Assembly: GCA_016235165.1 (NCBI GenBank)
Contig: JACRLX010000007.1
Coordinates: forward strand, 124,001-188,000
DNA: 64,000 nt
DNA from: Rhodocyclales bacterium
GTDB taxonomy: Bacteria > Pseudomonadota > Gammaproteobacteria > Burkholderiales > Rhodocyclaceae
Direction: 5' to 3'
In this document: positions 47,531 through 55,404 of the stretch, piece by piece
Layout of the letters: each line of letters opens with the position of its first letter
How positions within the stretch are numbered: position 1 is the first letter of the stretch
Translations under genes and position numbers: made by a program
The notes under the pieces: generated by a model
What the model was told of the DNA's origin: nothing
Database searches by the model: none
Seen by the model: only the letters and a program-made list of their open reading frames with translations

Positions 47531-49018
47531 ATGAATTCAACCCAGGAGCACCAACACGTGTCGAAGATATCCGCACCCCGCAGCAACCGCGAGTTCATCG
47601 AGGCCTGCGTCCAGGCCGGCGATGCCGTGCGCATCAAGCAGGAAGTCGATTGGGAGAACGAGGCCGGCGCCATCGTCCGTCGCGCCTGCGAACTCGGTGC
47701 CGCCGCGCCCTTCATGGAAAAGATCAAGGACTATCCCGGTTTCAGCTACTTCGGCGCGCCGCTGTCCACCTACCGGCGCATGGCGATTTCGCTGGGCATG
47801 GACCCGGCATCGAGCCTGCCCGAGATCGGCAAGGAATACCTGAAGCGCACCAACAGCGAACCGATCGCGCCGGTGGTCATCGACCGCAAGGACGCGCCCT
47901 GCAAGGAGAACATCCTGATGGGCGCCGATGTCGACCTGTGCAAGCTGCCGGTGCCATTGGTGCATGACGGCGACGGCGGCCGCTACGTCGGCACCTGGCA
48001 CGCCGTAGTGACCAAGCATCCGGTGCGCGGCGACGTGAACTGGGGCATGTACCGGCAGATGATGTTCGACTCGCGCACCATGTCGGGCGCGGTCTTCCCG
48101 TTCTCCGATCTCGGCAAGCAGCTCACCGAGTACTACCTGCCGCGCGGACTCTCCTGCCCTTTCGCCACCGCCATCGGCCTCTCGCCGCTGGCGGCCATGG
48201 CGGCCTGCGCGCCCTCGCCGATCCCGGAACCGGAACTGGTCGGCATGCTCTCCGGCGAACCGGCGCGGCTGGTCAAGTGCGAGACCAACGACCTCGAAGT
48301 TCCGGCCGATGCCGAGATCATCATCGAAGGCGAGATCTGCCCCGACTACAAGGTCGAGGAAGGCCCCTTCGGCGAATACACGGGCTATCGCACCAGCCCG
48401 CGCGACTTCCGCGTCACCTTCCGCGTGAATTGCATCACCTACCGCAACAACGCGACCATGACGATTTCCAACATGGGCGTGCCGCAGGACGAAGGCCAGT
48501 TGCTGCGTTCCTTCTCGCTCGGCCTGGAACTGGAAAAGCTGCTCAGGAGCCAGGGCATCCCGGTCACCGGCGTGTACATGCATCCGCGCTCGACGCACCA
48601 CATGATGATCGTCGGCGTCAAGCCAAGCTATTCCGGCATTGCCCAGCAGATCGGCCAGCTCGCCTTCGGCTCCAAGCTCGGCCCCTGGTTCCACATGGTG
48701 ATGGTGGTCGACGACCAGACCGACATCTACAACTGGGACGAGGTCTATCACGCCTTCTGCACGCGCTGCCATCCCGAGAACGGCATCCACGTCTATCGCA
48801 ATACCACGGGCACGCCACTCTACCCTTTCGCCACGCCGCAGGAACGCAAGTACTCGATCGGATCCAAAGTGGTCTTCGACTGCCTGTGGCCGGTCGACTG
48901 GGACAAGGTCAACGACGTGCCGACCCTGGTCAGCTTCAAGAATGTCTATCCCCAGGACATCCAGGATCGCGTGCTGGCGAACTGGACGGCCTACGGCTAT
49001 CCCGAAGTCAAGAAATAA
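47531..49018 (+). CDS. ppcA: Phenylphosphate carboxylase, UbiD-like subunit (alpha type)
   Basis: A 495-residue UbiD-family protein. Motifs: 'NWGMYRQMMFD' (catalytic Arg region) and 'EEGPFGEYTGYRTSP' (Glu pair region), 'SYSGIAQQIGQLAFGSK' and 'IYNWDEVYHAFCTRC'. The ATGAATTC start comes 10 bases after ppcD. At about 55 kDa it fits the alpha subunit. It pairs with PpcB, PpcC and PpcD in the carboxylase complex. The downstream ppcC starts 6 bases after its stop. Confidence 0.9.
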   Translation: MNSTQEHQHVSKISAPRSNREFIEACVQAGDAVRIKQEVDWENEAGAIVRRACELGAAAPFMEKIKDYPGFSYFGAPLSTYRRMAISLGMDPASSLPEIGKEYLKRTNSEPIAPVVIDRKDAPCKENILMGADVDLCKLPVPLVHDGDGGRYVGTWHAVVTKHPVRGDVNWGMYRQMMFDSRTMSGAVFPFSDLGKQLTEYYLPRGLSCPFATAIGLSPLAAMAACAPSPIPEPELVGMLSGEPARLVKCETNDLEVPADAEIIIEGEICPDYKVEEGPFGEYTGYRTSPRDFRVTFRVNCITYRNNATMTISNMGVPQDEGQLLRSFSLGLELEKLLRSQGIPVTGVYMHPRSTHHMMIVGVKPSYSGIAQQIGQLAFGSKLGPWFHMVMVVDDQTDIYNWDEVYHAFCTRCHPENGIHVYRNTTGTPLYPFATPQERKYSIGSKVVFDCLWPVDWDKVNDVPTLVSFKNVYPQDIQDRVLANWTAYGYPEVKK

Positions 49019-49024
49019 GGAGCG

Positions 49025-49285
49025 ATGGCAATGAACCAATGGGAAGTGTTCGTCATGGACATGGCGGAGCTCGCCGAGGGCAAGGACCTCGCGCTGTCGA
49101 TCCGCACGCTCAATCCGGGCCGCCACAAGTACACCTACAAGCACGTCAGGTGCCAGGTATCGACGGATCTCGACAAGCATCCGGATCGCCTGCAGGTGCG
49201 CATGGGGCGCGGCCAGTTGAGCACGGCAAAGTTCTCGATCCAGGTGATCGAGGAAATCCGGCGCCTGCCGCCGCAATACGCATAA
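49025..49285 (+). CDS. ppcC: Phenylphosphate carboxylase gamma subunit (10 kDa)
   Basis: An 86-residue protein with no known fold name: 'NQWEVFVMDMAELAEGKDLALS' start, 'RCQVSTDLDKHPDRLQVRMG' middle. Size (about 10 kDa) and place right after the UbiD-like subunit match the gamma subunit of the Thauera carboxylase. Its only Cys is in 'HVRCQV'. The role is structural or regulatory. Confidence 0.85.
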   Translation: MAMNQWEVFVMDMAELAEGKDLALSIRTLNPGRHKYTYKHVRCQVSTDLDKHPDRLQVRMGRGQLSTAKFSIQVIEEIRRLPPQYA

Positions 49286-49305
49286 CCAGGGAGGAACGGC
49301 GCTGG

Positions 49306-49329
49306 CGCCGTGGTGCCAGCGCCGACTTT
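49306..49329 (+). repeat. Dispersed short repeat, copy 6
   Basis: CGCCGTGGTGCCAGCGCCGA followed by CTTT, ending 17 bases before the third UbiD gene. Here it forms a hairpin with an upstream inverted arm (GGCGCTGGC at 49298 with GCCAGCGCC). Confidence 0.75.
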
Positions 49330-49346
49330 CGATTCAAGGCAATGCC

Positions 49347-50699
49347 ATGAGCTACCGCGACCTGCGCGCCTATCTCGACGATCTCGGCGCCGATCTGCTG
49401 CGCGTCGCCGCGCCGCTGGACCCGAAGTTCGAGGTCGCCGCCGTGCTGCGCGAGGTGGCGGCACAGGGCCGCAGCGTGTTGTTTGAAAATGTGCCGGGCC
49501 ATCCCGGCATACGCATTGCCGGCAACCTGCTGGCCAGCCGGAGCCTGGCAGCAAAGGCTCTGGGGACGAGCGAGGACAAGCTGTTCGAGGTCTACGCCGA
49601 GCGCGGAGCAAGAGGTATCGCGCCGGTGGTCGCCGGCGAAGTGCCGGTGCAGGAAGTGGTGCATCGCGAGCCGACCGATGTCGGCGCCCTGCTGCCGCTG
49701 CTGACCCACCACGCCGAGGACGCCGCGCCCTTCCTCACCTGCGGCATGGTGCTGGCGCGCGACCCGGCCAGCGGCATGCGCGGCATGGGCGTGCATCGCA
49801 TGATGTACAAGGGCGGCCGGCGCTTCGGCATCCTGCTGGCCAACCCGCCGCTGTCACTGTTCCTCGCCAACGCCGAGCGCGACGGCGAGGCGCTGGAAGT
49901 GGCGATTGCGCTGGGCGTCGACCCGGCCATGCTGCTGGCTTCGATCGTCAAGACCGGACCGCTGGGCCCGGACAAGATGGAGGTCGCCGGCTCCCTGCGC
50001 GGCGCGCCGGTGGAACTGGCTCGCGCCCTGAGCGTCGATCTGGACATCCCGGCGCGCGCCGAAGTCATCATCGAAGGCCGCGTGTTGCCGGGAGTTCGCG
50101 AAGCGGAGGGCCCTTTCGGCGAAAACACCGGCGCCTATTTCTGCAACCAGAGCCCGGTGATCGAAGTCAGTGCGGTGACCCATCGCCGCGACTTCATCTT
50201 CCCGGCACTGGTGCCGTGGACCGCCGACGTCGACACCCTGCTGCAATTGGCCGGTGGCGCCGAGTTGCTGCGCCAGTTGCAAGCCCAGGTGCGGGGCGTG
50301 GCCGATCTCGAACTGGTGCCCGGCACCAGCAGCTTTGCCGCCGTGATTGCCGTGCGTGACTGTCCGCGCCACGAGGTAAGGCGCCTGATCCACCTGGCAC
50401 TCAACCTCGACCGGCGCCTGAAGGTGCTGACCGTGGTCGATGACGACGTCGATCCGCGCAATCCGCGCGAAGTGGCCTGGGCCATGTCGACGCGCTTCCA
50501 GCCGGCGCGCGACACGATCATCGTCGAGGACTGCGAAGGCTATATCATCGATCCTTCGTCGGCCGGCGGCAGCGGCTCGAAAATGGGATTCGACGCCACG
50601 CGCGGCAGCGGCAAGGCTTTCGACAAGATTTCGCTGCCGCCGGCGGCAGTGGCAAGGGCAAGGGCCGTATTGGCCGAACTCGGGTGTGTTTCCGGCTGA
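49347..50699 (+). CDS. Third UbiD-family decarboxylase-like protein
   Basis: A 450-residue UbiD homologue with 'GVHRMMYKGGRRFGI', 'EGPFGENTGAYF' and the C-terminal 'KMGFDATRGSGKAFDKI', which is closer to ordinary UbiD/decarboxylases than the two Ppc subunits. It is not one of the four carboxylase subunits. It is the start of a coupled run with ubiX-like and ribK-like genes. It may carboxylate or decarboxylate an aromatic acid of the pathway, or help load prenyl-FMN; not known. The dispersed repeat is 17 bases upstream. Confidence 0.88.
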   Translation: MSYRDLRAYLDDLGADLLRVAAPLDPKFEVAAVLREVAAQGRSVLFENVPGHPGIRIAGNLLASRSLAAKALGTSEDKLFEVYAERGARGIAPVVAGEVPVQEVVHREPTDVGALLPLLTHHAEDAAPFLTCGMVLARDPASGMRGMGVHRMMYKGGRRFGILLANPPLSLFLANAERDGEALEVAIALGVDPAMLLASIVKTGPLGPDKMEVAGSLRGAPVELARALSVDLDIPARAEVIIEGRVLPGVREAEGPFGENTGAYFCNQSPVIEVSAVTHRRDFIFPALVPWTADVDTLLQLAGGAELLRQLQAQVRGVADLELVPGTSSFAAVIAVRDCPRHEVRRLIHLALNLDRRLKVLTVVDDDVDPRNPREVAWAMSTRFQPARDTIIVEDCEGYIIDPSSAGGSGSKMGFDATRGSGKAFDKISLPPAAVARARAVLAELGCVSG

Positions 50700-50747
50700 A
50701 CCATGCGTGCGCCATCCCGGAAAGAACCCTCAAACGGGGACAGGAAA

Positions 50748-51341
50748 ATGAAGCTGGTGGTCGGAATTTCCGGAGCAAGCGGCGCGATCTACGGACTGCG
50801 AACCCTGGAGGTATTGCAGCAGGCGGGAATAGAAACCCATCTAGTGATGTCGGACTCGGCCAAACGCACCATCGTCTATGAAACCGACTACACGATCGAG
50901 CAGGTCAAGGGTTTGGCCAGCTACGTGCATGACATCAACGACGTCGGCGCCTGCATATCCTCGGGTTCGTTCAAGACTGCCGGCATGGTCATCGCGCCCT
51001 GCTCGATCAAGACGCTTTCGGCGCTGGCCAACTCCTTCAACACCAACCTGCTGATCCGCGCCGCGGACGTCTGTCTCAAGGAGCGCCGCAGGGTCGTGCT
51101 GATGCTGCGCGAGACGCCCCTCCACCTCGGCCACCTCCGTCTCATGAGTCAGGTCACCGAGGCCGGCGCGGTGCTGGTGCCTCCCCTGCCCGCCTTCTAC
51201 CACCGGCCGAAGACACTGGAGGACATCATCGACCAGTCGGTGAACAAGGCGCTCGACCAGTTCGACCTCGGCGTCGAACTCAATCTGTTCAGGCGCTGGA
51301 CCGGCAACGAAGAGCGCGAGAAAGCCAAGTCATCGTCGTGA
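50748..51341 (+). CDS. UbiX-like flavin prenyltransferase
   Basis: A 197-residue flavoprotein of the UbiX/Pad1 family, which joins dimethylallyl phosphate to reduced FMN to make prenylated FMN, the cofactor of UbiD enzymes. It shows 'GISGASGAIYGLR', 'CSIKTLSALANSF' and 'LMLRETPLHLGHLRLM'. The ATG at 50748 is preceded by ACAGGAA. It lies between three UbiD-type genes and a riboflavin kinase gene whose GTG start overlaps its stop (GTGA), tying prenyl-FMN and FMN synthesis together. Confidence 0.94.
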   Translation: MKLVVGISGASGAIYGLRTLEVLQQAGIETHLVMSDSAKRTIVYETDYTIEQVKGLASYVHDINDVGACISSGSFKTAGMVIAPCSIKTLSALANSFNTNLLIRAADVCLKERRRVVLMLRETPLHLGHLRLMSQVTEAGAVLVPPLPAFYHRPKTLEDIIDQSVNKALDQFDLGVELNLFRRWTGNEEREKAKSSS

Positions 51342-51739
51342 ACTGCGGCGCCGTGGTGCTCGAAGGCTGCCTGCGCAGCGGGCTCGGTGAAGGCGCCGGC
51401 TTCACCAGCCTGGATTGGGTGACGCGCCAGTTCCACAGCAAGCTCGGTTTTGTTCCCCATCCCGGCACCTTGAACCTCAGCCTGAAAGGCGGCGACTGGG
51501 ACGCTGCCCGGGCCGACATGGAACAGGCCCCCGGCATCGCCATCGAACCGCCGCCGGGCTTTTGCGCGGCGAAATGCTTCACCCTGGTGATCGACGGCCG
51601 TATCCAGGGCGCCGCCGTGATTCCCGAGGTTCCCGACTATCCCGCCGACAAGCTGGAGATCGTGGCTCCGGTGGCGCTGCGCGACGCGCTGCGCGTCAGC
51701 GACGGCGATTGCATCACCCTGCATCTGCTCATCGTATGA
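51338..51739 (+). CDS. DUF120 CTP-dependent riboflavin kinase (archaeal RibK type)
   Basis: A 133-residue protein starting at GTG (overlapping the ubiX stop). It carries the motifs of archaeal RibK: 'GLGEGAGF' (15-22), 'QFHSKLGFVPHPGTLNL' (31-47) and the C-terminal 'SDGDCITLHL' (121-130). Archaeal RibK phosphorylates riboflavin with CTP instead of ATP. Bacteria normally use the unrelated RibF, so this is unexpected here. Placed between ubiX and a Nudix gene, it probably supplies FMN for prenyl-FMN. Family assignment is strong from the motifs; CTP use is inferred. Confidence 0.88.
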   Translation: MNCGAVVLEGCLRSGLGEGAGFTSLDWVTRQFHSKLGFVPHPGTLNLSLKGGDWDAARADMEQAPGIAIEPPPGFCAAKCFTLVIDGRIQGAAVIPEVPDYPADKLEIVAPVALRDALRVSDGDCITLHLLIV

Positions 51740-52257
51740 GTAGCGCCTTCTGCAGCCGCTGTGCGACGCCGATGGCCGCGGCGACGGTGGGCGGCAAGGA
51801 GCGCCCGCGGTGTCCGGCCTGCGGCTTCGTGCTCTGGCGCAACCCGGCCCCGGTGGCCATGGCCCTGATCGAGCATCACGACAAGCTGGTATTGATCCGC
51901 CGCGGCGCCGCACCACTGGCCGGTTATTGGGCGCCACCGGCGGGCTACGTCGAATGCGGCGAATCGGTGCCCGAAGCCGTGGTGCGCGAAGCCGGGGAGG
52001 AATGCGGCCTGCGGATCCAACTCGGCGGCCTGGTCGGCGTGTACTCCCAGGCCGATGTCGATGTCCTGATCGTCGCCTATGCCGCGCATTCCGCCGGCGG
52101 CGAACTGCGGGCCGGCGACGACGCCAGCGAGGTGCGGTTGTTCGCCGCCGAGGATCTGCCGCAACAGCCCCCGCCCCGCGACGGGACCGCCACCGACCTG
52201 TGGTTGCATGGCGTGGTCGAGACCACGCTACGGTACTGGCAGCACACGCACGCCTGA
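51736..52257 (+). CDS. Nudix hydrolase with N-terminal zinc ribbon
   Basis: A 173-residue protein with an N-terminal four-Cys ribbon ('CSRCATPM' and 'CPACG') and a perfect Nudix box ('GYVECGESVPEAVVREAGEECG'-like, GX5EX7REUXEEXGU). Nudix enzymes split X-diphosphate-Y bonds. The ATG overlaps the RibK stop (ATGA). In this place, likely substrates are FAD (giving FMN) or dimethylallyl diphosphate (giving the monophosphate used by UbiX); both are inference. Confidence 0.88.
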   Translation: MSSAFCSRCATPMAAATVGGKERPRCPACGFVLWRNPAPVAMALIEHHDKLVLIRRGAAPLAGYWAPPAGYVECGESVPEAVVREAGEECGLRIQLGGLVGVYSQADVDVLIVAYAAHSAGGELRAGDDASEVRLFAAEDLPQQPPPRDGTATDLWLHGVVETTLRYWQHTHA

Positions 52258-52279
52258 ACAAAACAACGAGGAGAAGCAA

Positions 52280-52741
52280 ATGATCGGCAACATCACCCCA
52301 AACCTGCCGACGAAGCTGCTCGGCTACCTGCGTCCCGGCGCGCCGGCCCTGATGCTGAGCTGCGGCGCCGACGGCTATGCCACCTCCGCCTATACCTGGG
52401 CCATCGCCATCGACGACACACATATCCGCTTCGCCGTCGACGTCGGCGGCTCGTCGATGGCCAACCTGCAACGGACCGGCCAGGCCTCGATCCAGGTCAT
52501 CGGGCCGGGCAACGTCAGTTTCCTGGTCAAGGGCAAATCGCGCCTGCTCAAGGAGCGCATCGATGCCGCCGCACCCTACTCGATCATGATCTGGGAAATG
52601 GAGGTGATGGGCGCCAAGGACCAGTCCTGGACAGGGGTTTCGACCACCGCACTGATGTATGAATGGCCTGCCGAGCAACGCGAAGCCATGCTCAGGATGG
52701 AACAGGCGGTGTATGCCGAGATGCGTGACTGGACAGCATGA
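52280..52741 (+). CDS. FMN-binding split-barrel (pyridoxamine phosphate oxidase-like) protein
   Basis: A 153-residue protein with 'GYLRPGAPALMLSCGADGYATSAYTW' and 'SMANLQRTGQASIQVIGPGNVSFLVKG' typical of small split-barrel flavoproteins. GAGGAG lies upstream of the ATG. Its stop overlaps the phosphatase gene by ATGA. A second such protein is coupled to the phenol regulator at 39052. It may carry or reduce FMN for UbiX, but this is speculation. Confidence 0.75.
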   Translation: MIGNITPNLPTKLLGYLRPGAPALMLSCGADGYATSAYTWAIAIDDTHIRFAVDVGGSSMANLQRTGQASIQVIGPGNVSFLVKGKSRLLKERIDAAAPYSIMIWEMEVMGAKDQSWTGVSTTALMYEWPAEQREAMLRMEQAVYAEMRDWTA

Positions 52742-53472
52742 TTCCGCGCACGCCGGATGGCACGGTGATCTATGCCATCGGCGACATCCATGGCCGGCTC
52801 GACCTGCTCGATGAACTGCATCAACGCATCCTCGACGACGCCGCGCGGCGGTCTGCACAAGGCCGGCTGCTGATCTACCTCGGCGACCTGGTCAGCCGCG
52901 GGCCCGATTCGCGCGGCGTGGTCGAGCGCGTGCGCAACTGGCTTCCCGCCGGTTTCGAACGCGTGGTGCTGCGCGGCAATCACGAAGAGCTGCTGCTGCG
53001 TACCCATGCCGGCGAGTTCGCCGCTGCGCGCCACTGGCTGGATTACGGCGGCATCGAAGCCATGGCCAGCTATGGCGTCGAGGTATCGGATGCGATCATC
53101 CGCGACGAAGCCGGCATCGGCGAACTATGCCACCGCTTTGCCGCCACGCTGCCGCTCGAACAACTCGAATTCCTCGAAAACCTGCCGCTCAGTCATCGTG
53201 CCGGCGACTACTACTTCGTCCATGGCGGCGTGAGGCCCGGCGTCCCGCTGGAGGAACAGAACCCGCGCGACCTGATCTGGATCCGCAAGACCTTCCTCAA
53301 TTCCGAAGCCGACCACGGCGCGGTGGTGGTCCACGGGCACAGCATCAGCCGCCAGCCCGAACCCAGGCACAACCGCATCGGCATCGACACCGGCGCCTAC
53401 CACAGCGGCGTGCTGACCTGCCTCGCGCTCGACGGCGCCGACCGACTTTTTCTGCAAACTGAAGTCGTTTAG
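52738..53472 (+). CDS. PPP-family serine/threonine protein phosphatase (PrpA-like)
   Basis: A 244-residue metallophosphatase with the PPP signatures 'AIGDIHGRLDLLDEL' (GDxHG), 'YLGDLVSRGPDSRGVVE' (GDxxDRG type) and 'LRGNHEELL' (GNHE), and 'VHGGVRPG'. It binds two metal ions and removes phosphates from proteins. It ends the ppc/ubiX/ribK run through an ATGA overlap with the flavoprotein gene. Its target is unknown; the CHASE2-linked kinase far upstream is one possible source of substrate. Confidence 0.9.
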   Translation: MIPRTPDGTVIYAIGDIHGRLDLLDELHQRILDDAARRSAQGRLLIYLGDLVSRGPDSRGVVERVRNWLPAGFERVVLRGNHEELLLRTHAGEFAAARHWLDYGGIEAMASYGVEVSDAIIRDEAGIGELCHRFAATLPLEQLEFLENLPLSHRAGDYYFVHGGVRPGVPLEEQNPRDLIWIRKTFLNSEADHGAVVVHGHSISRQPEPRHNRIGIDTGAYHSGVLTCLALDGADRLFLQTEVV

Positions 53473-53544
53473 GCCTATATATTGCCGACGCGGACCCTTG
53501 CCAATACTGGGTTCATCAGGCTTTTGTGATGGACAACAAATCGT

Positions 53545-53573
53545 TTGACTTCCAGCATTTCAGCGTATATCCT
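53545..53573 (+). promoter_or_regulatory. Candidate sigma-70 promoter of the kor operon
   Basis: TTGACT, 17 bases, TATCCT, in the 195-base gap before korA and 95 bases from its ATG. The -10 box is weak. Confidence 0.4.
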
Positions 53574-53667
53574 GCGTTCCCATCAGGGTTTGGAATTCGC
53601 GACCCGACCAGCGATTGAAACCGCCGCGCGGCAACACCCGTAGCGCGCGAAACAAGGGAGGAAACGC

Positions 53668-55404
53668 ATGACTGTGCAAAGTGTTTCGCTGACCATCGCC
53701 GGCAGCGGCGGCGCCGGGGTGGTTACCGCCGGCTCGCTGCTGCTCGATGCCGCCGCCCGCGCCGGCTGGTATGCGCTGATGAGCCGCTCCTCGGGGCCGC
53801 AGATCCGCGGTGGCGAAGCCGCCGCCATGCTGCGTTTCGCCACCGAGCCGATCATGTCGCATGACGACAGCTTCCATCTGCTGATGGCCATTGACTGGGA
53901 CAACATCACGCGCTTCGCCGCAGAAATACCGCTCACCGCCGCCAGCCTGATCGTCGGCGATCCGGCCCACGGCGATGCGCCGGCCGGCCTGCTGAAGAAC
54001 ACGCCGCGGGTCGCCGCCCTGCCGATGTCGGACATCGCCGGCACGATCGAGAACGGCCGCCCCAACATGGTCGCCCTTGGCGCGATCGCCGCGATGATCG
54101 GGCTGCCCCCCGCGGCGATGCGCATCGTGGTCGAAAGCGCGCTGAAGAAGAAGGGCCCCGCCGCGATCGAGGCCAGCATGGCCGCCTTTTTCGCCGGCAT
54201 CGATGCCGCCAAGTCCCTGCCCGCGATCCCGCGCCTCCCTGCCGTCGCCGCCGACAGCACGCCGCGCTGGAGCATCACCGGCAACGAGGCCACCGGCCTC
54301 GGCGCCATCCGCGGCGGCGTGCGCTTCGTCGCCGCCTATCCGATCACCCCGGCCACCGAAGTCCTCGAGTGGCTGGCGCCCTCGCTGGCCAAGGTTGGCG
54401 GCATGCTGGTGCAGGCCGAGGACGAACTGGCCTCGATCAATCAGATCATCGGTGCCTCCTACGGCGGCACGCCGTCGATGACCGCCACCTCCGGCCCCGG
54501 CCTCTCGCTGATGATCGAATCGCTGGGCCTCGCCGTCGCCGCCGAAGTGCCGCTGGTAGTGGTCGACGTGATGCGCGTCGGCCCCTCCACCGGCATCGCC
54601 ACCAAGTCCGAGCAGAGCGACCTCAACATCGCGGTCTACGGCCTGCACGGCGATGCGCCGCATGTCGTGGTCGCCGCCAATTCGGTGGCCGACTGCCTGT
54701 TCACCACGCAATGGGCGGTGCATCTGGCCGAAGCCATGCAGGTGCCGACCCTGGTGCTGACCGACCAGGCCATGGGCCAGGCCCGCGCCATCCTGCCCAA
54801 GCCCGCCGAACTGACTTTCATCGGCCAGCGCGAAGTAGCGAAGGCCGCCGTCGAAGGCCAGCGCTACAAGCGCTACGCCATGACGGGATCGGGCGTCTCG
54901 CCGATGGCCATCCCCGGCACGCCGGGCCTGACCCATACCGCCGACGGCCTGGAGCACAACGAATTCGGCACGCCGTCTTCGCAGGCTTCCGACCACCAGG
55001 CGCAGATGGACAAGCGCCAACGCAAGATCAGCCAGTTCAACTATGGCGACCACTGGGCCGACATCGAAGACTCGGAAGTCGGCGCTGGAGAGACGGCGAT
55101 CATCACCTGGGGTTCCGCCACCGGGCCGGCGCGCGAAGCCCTGCAACGCCACGCCGATGCCGGCGGCAAGGCGCGCCTGATCTCGCTGCGCCTGATCGCC
55201 CCGGTGCAGCCGGAAAAAATGGCCGAAGCCCTGCGCGGCATCAAGCGCGCGGTGGTCGTCGAGCAGTCGCACAGCGGCCAGTTCCATCGCATGCTGCGCG
55301 CTTTCTACGATCTGCCGGCGGAAACCGTGTCCCTGCACCAGGGCGGCCCGCTGCCCTTCGGCCCCAAGCAGATCCTCGACCAACTCAACGCCTGGAGCGC
55401 ATGA
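53668..55404 (+). CDS. korA: 2-oxoacid:ferredoxin oxidoreductase, fused gamma-alpha subunit
   Basis: A 578-residue protein. The N-terminal gamma-type domain (about 1-180, 'TIAGSGGAGVVTAGSLLLDAA') is followed by the alpha domain ('GNEATGLGAIRGGVRFVAAYPITPATEV' region, 'SYGGTPSMTATSGPG'). With the TPP subunit KorB it oxidises a 2-oxoacid (2-oxoglutarate most likely) to the acyl-CoA and reduces ferredoxin. In Thauera such a two-subunit enzyme feeds benzoyl-CoA reductase. A GGAGG site precedes the ATG. Overlaps korB by ATGA. The substrate is inferred by analogy. Confidence 0.88.
   Translation: MTVQSVSLTIAGSGGAGVVTAGSLLLDAAARAGWYALMSRSSGPQIRGGEAAAMLRFATEPIMSHDDSFHLLMAIDWDNITRFAAEIPLTAASLIVGDPAHGDAPAGLLKNTPRVAALPMSDIAGTIENGRPNMVALGAIAAMIGLPPAAMRIVVESALKKKGPAAIEASMAAFFAGIDAAKSLPAIPRLPAVAADSTPRWSITGNEATGLGAIRGGVRFVAAYPITPATEVLEWLAPSLAKVGGMLVQAEDELASINQIIGASYGGTPSMTATSGPGLSLMIESLGLAVAAEVPLVVVDVMRVGPSTGIATKSEQSDLNIAVYGLHGDAPHVVVAANSVADCLFTTQWAVHLAEAMQVPTLVLTDQAMGQARAILPKPAELTFIGQREVAKAAVEGQRYKRYAMTGSGVSPMAIPGTPGLTHTADGLEHNEFGTPSSQASDHQAQMDKRQRKISQFNYGDHWADIEDSEVGAGETAIITWGSATGPAREALQRHADAGGKARLISLRLIAPVQPEKMAEALRGIKRAVVVEQSHSGQFHRMLRAFYDLPAETVSLHQGGPLPFGPKQILDQLNAWSA

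Noticed and set aside
45487-49018. Reading the two UbiD-like Ppc subunits as plain UbiD decarboxylases of ubiquinone synthesis
   Set aside because: Their place with ppsABC, the HAD subunit and the 10-kDa subunit identifies phenylphosphate carboxylase.
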